Assembly (NCBI GenBank): GCA_037126765.1 | Contig: JBBCBC010000017.1 | Coordinates: forward strand, 22,063,916-22,127,915 | Direction of reading: 5' to 3' | Origin: Stenogyne calaminthoides | Lineage: Eukaryota > Streptophyta > Magnoliopsida > Lamiales > Lamiaceae | Length of the DNA stretch: 64,000 nt | Part shown: one piece after another, positions 1 to 11,059 of the stretch | Position numbering within the stretch: the stretch's first letter is position 1 | How the letters are laid out: each line of letters starts with the position of its first letter | Notes under the pieces: generated by a model | The model's input: the letters and a program-made list of their open reading frames with translations, nothing else | Told to the model about the DNA's origin: nothing | Databases searched by the model: none | Made by a program: the position numbers and the translations under genes

Positions 1-1733
1 AGTTAGCTGGGATGCAATCCCTTCATCTGACAAGTAGTTCAAAAACTCATCGCTGAGGTACTCGTCTCCACGATGGGAACGTAGAGACTTGATACGTTTT
101 TCCCTATGATTCTCTGCTTGAGCCTTAAATTCTTTGAATTTCTCAAAGGTCTCAGATTTATGCAGGAAAATATAACCGTACCTTGAGTAGTCATCAATAA
201 AAGTGACAAAATACTCATAACCTCCTCTTGATTTGGTTGACATTGGACCACATACGTCTGTGTGAACGATTTCTAACACTTCTTTGGCTCTATTCCCCTT
301 GGCTTCTAATGCCCTCTTGGTCATTTTACCCTCCAAACATGATTCGCAGGTTGGAATTGGTTCAACTTGGAGAGACTCCAGTGAACCGTCTTTCACCAAC
401 CTTTGGATCCTCTTTGGATTAATATGTCCCAATCTTAGATGCCATAGAAGTGTTTCGTTCACGTCTGATGAACGTTTTCTTTTATCAGAAACAGTTGATG
501 TGTTATAGGATGCATTTCGTGAGTGGTGTGCACAGTTAATTGTGTAGAGATTACTTGACAACGTTCCATGACAGATAAATTTATCATAAAGAGAAATGGT
601 AACAACTTTATCAAAAGTAACCGAATATCCATCAAGGTAAAGTTTAGAAACCAAAATCAAATTCTTTCTAAAACTCGGAACGTAAAGAACATCTCTTAAA
701 ATTAAAACTCTGTCTTCAAAAGACATGTGCACTTCTCCCACTGCTTCAGCTGCCACTCTCGTAGCATCGCCCAGTGTGATGAGGATCTCACTCCCACTAA
801 GTTGTCGGGTCCGCTTGAACCCCTGTAAAGTGAAACAAACATGATCAGTGGATCCCGTATCCACCACCCATAAATTGGAGGCATACGCCGCTAAGAAAGT
901 TTCAACAACTAGTGCGTGAGAATTACCTTTCTTTCCATTCCTTTTGGGATTGGAATAGGCTGTCCTCGAGTGTCCTATTCCGCTGCTTTTCAAAACTTTC
1001 CTCATGCTTGATTCCATGCTCTTATTTGATGTTGAGTCTACTTGGTTTAACTTTCTTCTCTTTTCATCATCCTTATCACCACTTGAACTAGGATGAAAAG
1101 AAGATTTCTGTTTTCCCAAGTTCTTTTCCTCGCGCTCCCTCTCCCTTTCAACCAAAGTGAGAGCATTTACAAGATCATCCACTGTAAAATCTAGATCTTC
1201 CAATAGATACTCAAGATAGTGGTGATTATAGCTATTTGGTAAGGATTGGAGAATGAAATCAATCTTCGTCTTGAAATCACATTTTTCGTCGAGGATCTCA
1301 AGTTCCTCAAATAGCACCATAACCTTAAGAACGTGTTGCGCTGCAGTCGTCCCTTTTTTCATTTTTAATTCAACAATTTCTTACTTCACACTTTGGATTA
1401 CCATATGGGTCTGATGTGCGAACATCGCTTCGAGATTCTGTAAGATGTCTGCAGCTGACTCATATCCTTGGTGAGGCGTTTCAACGCTTCTGACAGATGT
1501 GCCAGAATTGTATCCTTCATCAATTCATTTGCCAGCTCCCATTCACCATATAGCATCTCGTCCCATATTCCGGCGTCCATAGCTGGTTTTTCGGGTTTTG
1601 GTGTATCAAGTACCCATTTGGAAGGTGATGCGGCTAGGACAGGTTTTAGTTTGTATATCCAATCAAAATAGTTTTCACCAGTAAGTAAATTGTCTTTAAG
1701 TATATTGAACAGTGGATTAAAAGGTTGCGACAT
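1..1733 (-). pseudogene. Copia copy 1: gag-pol, 5' part (gag to integrase), cut by the window edge
   Basis: This is the start of a Copia polyprotein read leftward. The gag start codon is at 1731-1733 (protein begins MSQPFNPLF), followed by a gag domain, a GAG-pre-integrase domain (LWHLRLGH, then a CESC pair for the zinc site) and the integrase core up to the window edge. It closely matches copy 2 (44429-48375) in the pre-integrase and integrase part. The frame is broken: there is an in-frame TAA near 1383 within gag, and other defects. The stretch where copy 2 has a CCHC zinc knuckle (about 960-1130) is replaced by a charged, serine-rich stretch with no CCHC motif. Reverse transcriptase and RNase H would lie left of the window. 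The element is probably not autonomous as it stands. Family assignment is secure; exact break positions are not. Confidence 0.85.
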
Positions 1734-3222
1734 GATGAACTGAAATAAATAATAATATGCATAAGCACAAATATATCACAAAATTCGATCACATGTTTCA
1801 TATTAAAATCTCAAAAAAAATATGAACATGCATCAGCCAACATCTCAAAACAGTTTAAATAAGCCACATGGGGTGGGTCATTATTTAAACACATTCAAGC
1901 AGGTTACAAACAAGAACAGTTACAAACCTTTAATAACCAGATTAATAGTTGGCTCTCACTTGACCAATATAAATTGACAGGGACTTCGGGGAAGTATATG
2001 CATATCAATTTTATACCTAAGTAATAACCATGATTAAATACAGAATTATTATTTCGCTTTGAATGAGCCTCGTGGGGAGGGTCATCGTCGCCACTAGTAA
2101 TAATCCACAATCATCCATTTGGAATTTATTCATGTGAAAGCTATCTTTTGATCGTCCCGTGGGGGGAATTTCTCCAAAAGAATTCACAAATAAATAAATC
2201 ATGGAGGTCAAAATTAATTCAATTTTATTATCCGGAATAAAATTGTCAATTAATTGTTTAAGCATACTTAGTAATTTTCGAAAGTGAGATTTTTCAAAAA
2301 CATTTTCTCATGCATCGCAAATTTAAACACAATTTAAATAAGCATAAAATAATGCATAAACATCAAGACAAAAAAATAAACATATTGGGCACATTTATCC
2401 AATTGTCATGGTTAATTTTTGTCATGTCATGATCTTGAGAAATCGTCTTCATAGCCTTCATCGTTCGTCTCGAAAAGCTCCCACTTGACCGTTTCAAAAA
2501 AAATGTCTTGTCAAGCCACGTCATCGACCATTTTCATGGTCGGGTGCCCCCTAGCACTCCCCGGCCGTGTCGAGTGGCGTCGTCGTCTTGTGCCCAAAAG
2601 CCCCGATCTACGTCTCGCGTCGCCCGTCGTGTCTCGATCGCGTCGCCCGTGTCGCTTCGTGTTGCCCGTCGTGCCTCGGTGACCTCCGCCCGCCCGTCAC
2701 GAGCCCGCGTCGCCCATGTCGCCACCGCGCATCGGGCTCGCCCTTGCCCTTCAGCCATCCGCGTTGCGGCGAATCGGTAGCCTTCGGCCCCTCGGCCCTC
2801 CCCCCTTTGCTAAGCGTCGCATCGCCAGCGTGCCTCCCCTTAGCACATTCGCGCGGCGCCGCGCTGCCTATGCCGTTCGGATCCCGTCTTTTAATTCGCC
2901 GTCTCCACCTCGTTTCCGATCCGGTTACAATTTATTCTGAAAAAATAAATAAACCTAGATCTAAGACTAGTCTATTACATTGATCAAATCAAACAAATTC
3001 TAATCTACTCGTGGATTTTCTCACGAGGCAAAAACGAATTCGAGCTAATCGAATTAAAAACCACAATTTATATGCATGCATAAATAAACACATTAAATTC
3101 CATGACAATTGGATACCTGGAAAAAAGATCTAGCAATTCTACTATCCAATTTCAAATTTAATGAAAATGAATTAAATTACAATTTAAAATTTAGAGCCCG
3201 AAACCGAGGCTCTGATACCATT
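1734..3222 (-). other. Copia copy 1: untranslated leader between gag and 5' LTR
   Basis: This is a non-coding leader between the primer-binding site and gag. It aligns with the leader of copy 2 at its two ends, but the middle (about 2500-2930) is a GC-rich block with many CG dinucleotides that does not resemble the block at the same place in copy 2. Open frames inside that block on both strands look like compositional accidents. Confidence 0.6.
3208..3220 (-). other. Primer-binding site of Copia copy 1
   Basis: On the minus strand this reads TGGTATCAGAGCC, the usual complement to the 3' end of initiator methionine tRNA in plant Copia elements. It lies two bases from the inner end of the LTR, which fixes both the LTR boundary and the minus orientation. 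Confidence 0.85.
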
Positions 3223-5049
3223 TGTTGGGGAATTAATTGCCCGGATCTATTCGGGATGAATATTTAAATACAAATTTAATTCTAACAATTATTACTAGCA
3301 TGAATTAATCCTAAATTAATTCAAATAATAATTCAACAATAAATCATGCATATAAACAGTTCACATAAAACCTACGCATGCGGAATTACTACGAGTTTAC
3401 GTGAACTAACCTCTTGGAGTGGCAATGGTCTCGTCGATTAAAGCACACCAAAAAGCCTTCCCAAGTATTCCCTAGTCCTTGCTCGATAATCCGGTGGAAG
3501 GAAGCTCGCGAACAATTAACAAAAGGGAAAATAAAATTTGTTGCACCACCTTTGTGGATTTACTAATTTTTCCAGCACATGGAATTGTCCTTGGGAATGA
3601 AACACTCATCCCTTATTTATAGAGGGTGTTGGTCGAATTTTAGGGGAAAAAATAATGTGGAAAAATCTTTTCTTGATCTCCAAGAAATATTGAATATATC
3701 TCATATATTCTTTTTTTCCATAATTAAAATATTCCACAAAAAATTCCAACTCCTCTTGTTATGGGAATTTTCGAAATTTTAAGGATCAAGAATCCAAGAT
3801 TTGGATTTTCTTGAATTTATGAGATATACTTGTATTGCAAGAATACATATCTTCCATAACATCTTTTCAAGAAAATCTTTCTTTCCCTTAATTATTCAAA
3901 AATTTTGAAATTTCATAGTAAATAACCAAGTGGGAGATTTCTTGAATTTAATTAGATAATCTTGTATTCCAAGAATACATATCTTCATTCCATAACAAAA
4001 TTCAAAGAAAATCTCTCCCCTTTTATTTACTATTTTTGAAAAAATGAGGAAAAATAGGCAACAAAATTTATTTTATTTTTAAACACCCTTTTCAGTTATT
4101 GGACTTTATCTTGGGCTACTTGAGGGGCCTTTAGGAGAATTAAGATTGGACCTTCCAATGGATCTTGAATTATCAATATTGAGCCACAATATTATTCAAT
4201 CTCATAAATATTAATTAATCCCACTACATAATTAATATTGCACTATCCATCTTAACCCATATTACTGTTAATATGGCTCCCGGTTCTTATTTACCGTGTT
4301 TAAGATTATCTAGCCCATTAATTAATTCAAGCCACTGAAATAGCTTTCCATTAAATAATATCTTTTATCCTTGGTAAAGGAACGGTTCAACATTATTATC
4401 CATACCGGAAACTAGTTCCACTTGCAAGATTTGGTATGATAAAACTTATGAACCTCCCAAGGGGGCAAATCGAACAAGCGTACTTGCACACGATTCTCCG
4501 TATTAAATCTTAGCAATTGCATGTGACCAATAATATTGCCCAAGATATAAAGTATTGAATCTCCTTGATTCTCTACCCGTAATAAGTCAAAGCAATAATT
4601 ACTAACCACACACGATCCTATTTAAGGGACGAAGATTAAGAAATAACGAACCACTAAGGTCTAATTCTTTCTAGTTCAGTTCTGAAGAATTTATCCTCCT
4701 GTAGGTCCTATTCAGTGCATCAGTCATGCACTAGTGTAATCTCTTGGTCAAGACAAACCAATCTGAGCCTTACACTTCAACCTTTCACGATGGATTGTTC
4801 ATTTCCATCTAGGTCGTGAATGGTGTACTTTTAGTTACAAGGAACTGTTAATTTAATCTTCTGTGATCTGGTATCACTAAATTAACTAAAATGTAACACG
4901 TACTATTTATTGAACAGTTATGCAGTAAATATATGTAACATTCGATGATATTTAAAGCATTAGTGATAAACAATTTATTTCAGTAAATAAGTCCGAAATT
5001 CAGTCTGATTATACAAAGTAAAAGCATACTTTCCAGTATAATCCCAACA
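3223..5049 (-). repeat. 5' LTR of Copia copy 1 (1827 bp)
   Basis: The repeat starts TGTTGGGG and ends CCCAACA, and is similar over its length to the LTRs at 40843-44314 and 51654-53507. A TATA box for leftward transcription (TATAAATAA on the minus strand) is at 3613-3621. The following five bases, TGTCG at 5050-5054, would be one copy of the target duplication; the partner is outside the window. Confidence 0.85.
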
Positions 5050-6740
5050 TGTCGAGCCCGTCGTGGAGAGGGTCTTAAACCCAGAAGCCGATCCACCGGT
5101 GGTTACGCAGTAGGAGACTCCTTTCGGGACGGTCATTACCCCGACCTCGACTGCCCCAGCTGAGAAGGACTGAGATTGCCGCTCTACTTCCCTTTTTTGC
5201 TTTACGTTGTACTAGCCTTCGGGCTTTTGGTTTATGATTTACTTCTCCTGACCTTCGGGTCTTTTATTACTGGAAGTTATTTTATATTTTGGTCTGGTGC
5301 TCATCTTACTATGTAAAATAAACTCCCATATTTCATCCCCCCCAAGTCGAGGTCGCAAGCTCGTCTTGAGGCCTTGACTTGAACTCGTACAACTTATCAA
5401 ATTTTGGCAGGTCGGATTCGGGAAATGTGCCTACGCCGACATCTCCTCCTCGGGGAGGCAAAACGTTGCCTCGATTTTCCAAATCGGTGTGACGTTTGAC
5501 AGATCCGCAATGATGGCCTGGGTATTAGATGGCGTCGGGCGCCATAAATTGGCCCAACCAAAAGTTGTGTTATGTCCACGCGCCCCACGTGCGCTGCCGG
5601 TTTCTTTGTGGGGCCCTCGAGAGTTGGAAATTGCAACTTGACCCCCGCCCTCCATCTATAAATAGGGCGGGTATTTCACACTGAAAACTCATATTGTCCC
5701 TCTCTGATCTCCCCACTTTTTGCCTCCAAGCGATTCCGGCGATCCTCTCGTTTTAAAACTCTTTCGGGCAGTAAGTCTCTCTGGCTCTGTGCTCATTGTT
5801 TCCGGCTCTCGGACCATCTTTGCGGCTCCTCCATCTCGGATTCTGCTTTCATCGGAGGGTGACCATACATCCATTGCCAAGTTTCGCTATTACCCGGCCG
5901 GCGGATCCACCGCTGCCGTGACGGCGGGCTCCCTAACTCACGGTGTCTCGGGTGCCGATCGGGAGAATGGGATGAATGGTGATAGGCCCCTCTTGATACG
6001 CGATATGGATTTAATGTGAATCCGATCATGCCAAAATTCCCTTCACAACCCCTTGAGTTTTTTGTGTCGTAAAGATGGCACTCGTGCTTGTTCACACGAG
6101 AAGCCCCATTGCAGCACCTGACACTCCAAGGATGTTGTAACATCCTTTTCTGATAGTTTTGCCGCATCTTCCTTAGCGACCTCCGCGTCTGAGAGATGCT
6201 ACCCTAGTAGCAATGTAGTATAGACCAAGTCGCTAGTTCAAGTGGCTCCGTGGTACAGACCAAGTCGCTAACTCAATTCCGAAAAATGTATTGTAGTGGA
6301 ATGCTCTCTTTACCGACCTTCGGGTCTATTGTAATGGGGTTTTCCCCGACCTCCGGGTCTTTATTAATGAAATTCTCCTTTTTAATTCCTTCATTGTGTT
6401 GACTTGATTTCCTTATGCGACTTTTGCTTAGTCTTTGTCGTCTTATTTTCTATGCGACTTGTTTCTTGGACATTTATGTAGCCGTCTTATAAAGTCGGGG
6501 GATGACCGCACAGCTAGGGTGGCGATCTCGCCTCCAGTATTTCTAAAGTCGGACCTCGGGTTCGCACGTTATCAATCATGTCTTTCATGTGACCTGCATG
6601 TTATCGATCATGTCTTTCATGTGGTATGCATTTCATCGATCATATGTTTTTCATGCGACCCGCTTGGTTTACACAGGAATCTCACATTTCAAAAAAAATA
6701 GAGAATTGTTGTTACTACAAATACTTGTTTACATCGGTTT
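5050..6740 (+). other. 3' region of a Tat-like Gypsy element with an antisense promoter-like unit
   Basis: This 1.7 kb lies downstream of the Gypsy pol gene but looks like a transcription unit on the opposite strand. A TATA box (TATAAATA, 5657-5664) in a GC-rich setting is followed by a leader and a 99-codon open frame at 5720-6019 that I do not recognise. Two blocks built around CCTTCGGGTC/T (about 5199-5280 and 6300-6365) resemble plant 3' ends. Some Tat-lineage elements carry an extra antisense gene between pol and the 3' LTR; this would fit a decayed version of one. That reading is inference. The 3' LTR is missing, presumably because Copia copy 1 entered here. Confidence 0.4.
5657..5664 (+). 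promoter_or_regulatory. TATA box of the antisense unit in the Gypsy element
   Basis: TATAAATA sits in a CG-rich context, followed within about 35 bases by a pyrimidine-rich leader. It points rightward, against the Gypsy gag-pol direction. Confidence 0.45.
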
Positions 6741-6769
6741 GATCGATACAAGGACATAAATCTACTGGT

Positions 6770-7626
6770 AGTATTTTTTCAAATGAGTTGCATTCCACGG
6801 ATATTGAGCCTTGATCCCATCTGCTTTCTCGAGCTCGTATGCTCCATTTGGTAGGACCTTCGATATCTGGAATGGGCCCTCCCAATTGGGGCCGAGGGCA
6901 CCTTTTGAGTCTCCGAGTGTCTTCTTCAGTACTAGGTCCCCGACCTTAAAGCGTCGAACTCGTACTTTAGAGTTGTAATATTTCTCAGACCTCTACTTGT
7001 ATCTGGCATTTCTCATATTAGCCTCTAATCGATTTTCTTCGAGTAGGTCGAGGTTCCTCTACAGGGCTTCATCCTTGTGATCGAAAGCGACTTGGCTAGT
7101 CCGGAAAGTCGGGACATCGACCTCCGCGGCATCACTGCCTCAGTTCCGAAGACTAGCGAATAAGGGGTTTCACCCGTTGAATTCCTGCAGGTTGTTCTGT
7201 ACACCCACAACACATCTGGGAGCTCACTGGCCCATTTCCCCTTTCCCCCTTCGATCTTAGCCTTGAGCGTGTGCTTTATGATTTTGTTCATGGCCTCGAC
7301 ATGTCCGTTCGATTGGGGTGGTATGGGGTAGAGAATAGCTTTGTGATCTTCCATTTTTTGAAGAAGGTGTCAACCTTCGTCCCATCTAACTGCTTCCCAT
7401 TGTCTGATATGATTACCTGAGGTAGTTCGAATCTGCAGATAATGTTGCGCCAAATGAACCTGATGACATGATCTTGGTCGATGGTTGCCAGTGCCTCAGC
7501 CTCGGCCCATTTTGTGAAGTAATCCACCGCTACTAAGGCATACTTGACCGATCCTGGGGCCGTTGGGAGTGGCCTAATGATGTCTATCCCCCACTTTGCA
7601 AAGGGCCAATGATGTCTATCCCCCAC
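6770..7626 (-). pseudogene. Gypsy integrase (damaged)
   Basis: Two overlapping frames encode an integrase core: a KWGIDI segment and VDYFTKW near the start, then ISDNGKQ and later GHVEAMNKIIKHTLK. The reading continues to a typical Gypsy pol C-terminus ending KKYYQ near 6770. A 26 bp stretch is repeated with a 32 bp period (7576-7601 and 7608-7633), shifting the frame at the start of the core, and another shift falls near 7290-7350. The product would not be functional. Confidence 0.8.
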
Positions 7627-7633
7627 TTTGCAA
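7576..7633. repeat. 32 bp tandem duplication in the Gypsy integrase
   Basis: The segment AATGATGTCTATCCCCCACT and its next bases occur twice, 32 bases apart. Because 32 is not a multiple of three, the duplication shifts the integrase frame. Confidence 0.8.
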
Positions 7634-8127
7634 CTGCCGAGCTTGGACGCGATCAGGCGGCAAGAGGTCGCTTATCAAATACTCCATGATGGGTGTCATC
7701 CAGTTCAGCACCGGGTTTTCTAATGTTATTACGGTTATTTGCGCGGTGGATGGGTGGGGAAGTGTCGTGATGTGACATCCTTCATGTCTAGTGATCCTTC
7801 GGAGGTCTCCAACCTTGCTAAAGCATCGGCTCGCGAGTTCCGCTCTCTCGGTATCAGCTTGACATGGATCTGTCTGAACTTCATGCACAGTGTTTTCACA
7901 ATTTCCTGATAGGCTACCATCCTGTCGTCCCTAGTCTCGTACTCCCCTGAAACTTGGCAGGCCACGAGCTGGGAGTCGGTATGAACCTGCAATCTCTTGA
8001 CCCCCATGGTTGTTACCATTTCCAGGCTGCTGGTGAGAGCCTCATACTCGGCCTCATTATTCGTTGCGGGAAAATCGAAGGTAATGGCATTCTGGAATGA
8101 GATACCCTCAGGACTCATTAAAACCAC
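7616..8127 (-). pseudogene. Gypsy second RNase H-like domain (RVT_3 type)
   Basis: The frame at 7735-8127 reads ATNNEAEYEALTSSLEM then HTDSQLVACQV, the acidic and histidine-containing motifs of the plant-type RNase H domain that follows RNase H in Tat and related Gypsy elements. It runs on, after a shift, into the linker before integrase (7616-7888). It lies in the same order and strand as the rest of pol. Confidence 0.8.
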
Positions 8128-8262
8128 CCCCGCACCCGACTTGTGAGAGGTCGCCGACCCATCAACGAAAAGCTCCCACGGTAAGCTGCCTGAACTTCTT
8201 GCTTATGTCGGGAACGTAAGCTCTACTAAGAAGTTGGCCAGTGCCTGAGCCTTGATGGCAGG

Positions 8263-8724
8263 TCATAGCACGTAGGTTACACCATACTGCCCAACCTCAA
8301 TGGCCCATTTGAGGCATCGGCCTGAAGTTTCCGGACGGTGGAGTACATTCCGCAGTGGTAGGGAAGTGAGAACCTCGACCTGATGGTCAAAAAAATACGG
8401 TCTCAGCTTTCTCACGCTCATGACTAATGTGTATGTCAGCTTCTCTAGCGAGGGGTAGCGTTGCTCCGTCTTGTTCAATGTCTGGCTAACGAAGTAAATG
8501 GGCAGGTGGACCGGACCTTCTGCTCGGACCAGTACCGCGCTCAAGGCGGTCTCCGATGCTGCGAGATACAAGAACAGGTTCTCTCCCGGAACAGGTTTGG
8601 ACAATATGCTCACATCCACCAGGTAAGCTTTGATTTTTTCGAAGGCATCCTGGCTTTTGGGCGTCCATTCGAACTTTGCCTTCTTACGGATCGTGTCGAA
8701 CATTGGCTTGCACTTGTCCCCCAT
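8263..8724 (-). pseudogene. Gypsy RNase H domain following reverse transcriptase
   Basis: The frame carries FEWTPKSQDAFEKIKAYL, then LFLYLAASETALSAVLVR and YPSLEKL, the familiar sequence of the RNase H domain joined to Ty3/Gypsy reverse transcriptase. It ends at a stop after GVTYVL. It is separated by a short broken stretch from the reverse transcriptase fragment upstream. Confidence 0.85.
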
Positions 8725-8769
8725 CCGGGAGATGAACCTACTCAGCGCGGCTAGGCACCCCGTGAGTTT

Positions 8770-9055
8770 CTAAACTTCTTTCACATTTCGGGGTGCCCCC
8801 ATGTCTAACACAACTTTGACCTTCCCTGGGTTCGCCTCAATGCCCCGCTTACTGACTAAGTGACCCAAGAACTTCCCCGACTCCACTCCGAAGTTACACT
8901 TCTTGTGGTTGAGTCTCATATTGAATTTTCTGAGGATGTCGAATGTATGCGCGAGGTGAAGCAGGTGGTCTTCCCTTTTTAGGATTTTGACGACAATGTC
9001 GTCGACATAGACTTCTAACGACTTCCCTATCTGGTCAGCTTCTCCTCGAAAGGCT
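8770..9055 (-). pseudogene. Gypsy reverse transcriptase fragment with YVDD catalytic motif
   Basis: The minus strand encodes LEVYVDDIVVK, then HLLHLAHTFDILRKFNMRLN, CNFGVESGKFLGHLVSKRGI and a connection segment. The catalytic YVDD is at 8998-9009. The finger and most of the palm region upstream are missing: the sequence passes within a few tens of bases from the end of gag (about 9080) into this fragment. A deletion has therefore removed the end of gag, the protease and the first part of the polymerase. Confidence 0.85.
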
Positions 9056-9070
9056 TGAAGCTTCCGGGTG

Positions 9071-10301
9071 GCTTGTACTACGAAGATGACTTTTTGAAGC
9101 TTTTCTTGGGCTCCGTGACCTCCTTAGTCTCAGATAGTCAGGATTCCAAGAGCTCCGCCGTGTGTATCAGGTCGCTAGCCCACCTCCGAAAGTCGGCGTA
9201 GCTAGTCGGGTACTCGGCCGTCATACGTCGCCAGAGTTTGGTCCCCTTCTTCAGGCCGGAGACAGTCCCCATCAATTTTGCTTCATCCCCAATGGGGTCT
9301 CCTTCCAAAATCAGCTTGTTGATCCTCTCAATGTAAGACCAATCGGATTCAGTATCCCCCTGTTGGGTGTTCATCAAGCGCTGCCTGGTCGCAGGTCGGG
9401 GCGCCAGGGCAGTGAAATGCTTTAAGAATAGGCGAGTGAGCTGCTCGAAAGTGTCCACTGACAGGGGCGGCAGAGAGGTGAACCATTGATGAGCCTAGTC
9501 GCTCAAGGTCAGAGAGAACAACCGACATTTGGTCGCATCAGTGGCGCCCATAGAAGTCATGTACGAATTGTACTTCACTACATGGACCCTTGGGTCGGTG
9601 TTCCCACTGTAGCGATCCAAGGTCGCGACATTAATCTTCCTTTGAGTAGCCGCCAGGGTGACCAAAGTTCCGAGTGGGGAGTCCGGGACGGTGAGGAATT
9701 GGTCTGTCCCCGCTGGTCCGTTTCGACTCTCCATGCGCTCCATCAGTTGCTTGACCGTGCGGGTCAGCGCTGCGACCTGAACATCATGGCGATTAGTGGT
9801 CGCGTTTGCCGCCGGGGGGTCGTCGTGATGCGCGGTTGACCCCCTCGGTATCTCATTGTGATGGAGGTTCAGTGCGAGGGCGAGGTCGCGCTCCACCTAC
9901 TCAGCATGATGAGGTTCAGATTGTGCCTCATCTTCCGCATTCCTCTGGGCTTGCCGACCCCTGAGGTCGCCAAGTCGGTCGAACACATTGCTCGATCCTG
10001 CCGGCCTCTTGAGGAGTTGGCAAATGTGGACCAGGACATGTCTGGCCGGATCGTAGGCCAGTTGGCCCGCCGAATGCCCCTTTCGGGTTTGAGCCGCCTG
10101 CTTTTTTGAGGGTCCAACCTCCTGGGCGGCCTTCTTAGGGGGAGGCTGCACGTTCTCCTCGTCAAACGCGAGACATTTCTTGTTGAGGACGGCCATCACG
10201 ACCTTTGCGTCCTCGGTCGTCTGCACCAAATTCCACCAGTCAGGGGTCATTATCGGGTCTTGCTGGCAATCGCGATGGGAGTCGGAGCGATGAGAGCTCA
10301 T
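9071..10301 (-). pseudogene. Gypsy gag gene (interrupted by stop codons)
   Basis: Three consecutive frames (10301-9897, 9896-9495 and 9458-9138) are in the same phase and separated only by in-frame stops. They encode an N-terminal low-complexity region followed by the retrotransposon gag domain (DRYSGNTDPRVHVVKYNSYM, then FEQLTRLFLKHF and SYADFRRWASDLI). The frame continues with a lysine-rich tail to about 9080 and then joins reverse transcriptase directly. No CCHC zinc knuckle is seen, consistent with the deletion. Confidence 0.85.
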
Positions 10302-10426
10302 AGAGGCCTCGCGCCCATCGCGGGCGTCCAGATCTTACCCGTTCAGGTTGGTTTGATTGCTTGCCATTGGTATTGATCAGAGATAAGATGGGTCTTCCAA
10401 AATGATTTTGCAGGAATTGTGTTTCC

Positions 10427-10441
10427 CCCAGACGGCGCCAA
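10427..10441 (-). other. Primer-binding site of the Gypsy element
   Basis: On the minus strand this reads TGGCGCCGTCTGGGG, the form typical of plant Gypsy elements of the Tat group. It lies one or two bases inside the LTR. Confidence 0.75.
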
Positions 10442-10442
10442 T

Positions 10443-11032
10443 TGTTGTACTCGGTTTTGTTACCGGTGAACAAGCAAAGAATTTAATAATGTTCCGATCA
10501 ACACCACGGCGAAAGCAATAAATGACAAGTGATTTGATTACCCAATTCGTCTTTGGAATAGACTACGTCTGGGGGCGCCAAGCCAGGATTTGTACTGCAT
10601 AATCTATGCCTAGAGTACTAAGATTTTGATTCTTTACAATGTGCATTACAAGTTATATTTATAGACACAAATCTAGGGCTACAGTCTTCATGGGCTTTCT
10701 CTCGTGGGCTGATTAGGGCTTCCTTCCTTGCTCCGCAAGTCGCGCTCACGGATATGCTTTCCCTGGTTACATCTCGAGAAATCCGCCTCACCATAACTGC
10801 CCGAATCTTGTCCATATTTATCTCTAACCGAAGTCGCGACTTCTTCGACCGCGATGTCCGATTCTTTCAAGTCGCTCCGCGACTTCTTTGCTATGTCAAG
10901 CCGCTAGCGACCTTCCGAGACTTCAAAGTCGCCTCCCTCCTTGCTCCAGCTGGATGAAGTCGGATAACAAGCTAAACATGAGATTGCCCAATCCCAAGCC
11001 TCCATTAGGTCGGGTTATTTCCCCGTACAACA
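10443..11032 (-). repeat. 5' LTR of the Gypsy element (590 bp)
   Basis: It starts TGTTGTACTC next to the primer-binding site and ends TACAACA. A minus-strand TATA box (TATAAATA) is at 10656-10663. The next bases, TTGCA (11033-11037), would be the target duplication. No second LTR is present in the window. Confidence 0.7.
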
Positions 11033-11059
11033 TTGCATCATAGAGAAAGTAGCACCACT

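Noticed and set aside
2485..2983. Open frames on both strands in a GC-rich block, up to 138 codons
   Set aside because: They lie in the Copia leader, are arginine-, proline- and serine-rich in every frame, and show no domain; copy 2 has an unrelated sequence there.
8461..10109. Plus-strand open frames of 83-117 codons opposite the Gypsy gag and pol genes
   Set aside because: They are shadows of the minus-strand Gypsy coding sequence.
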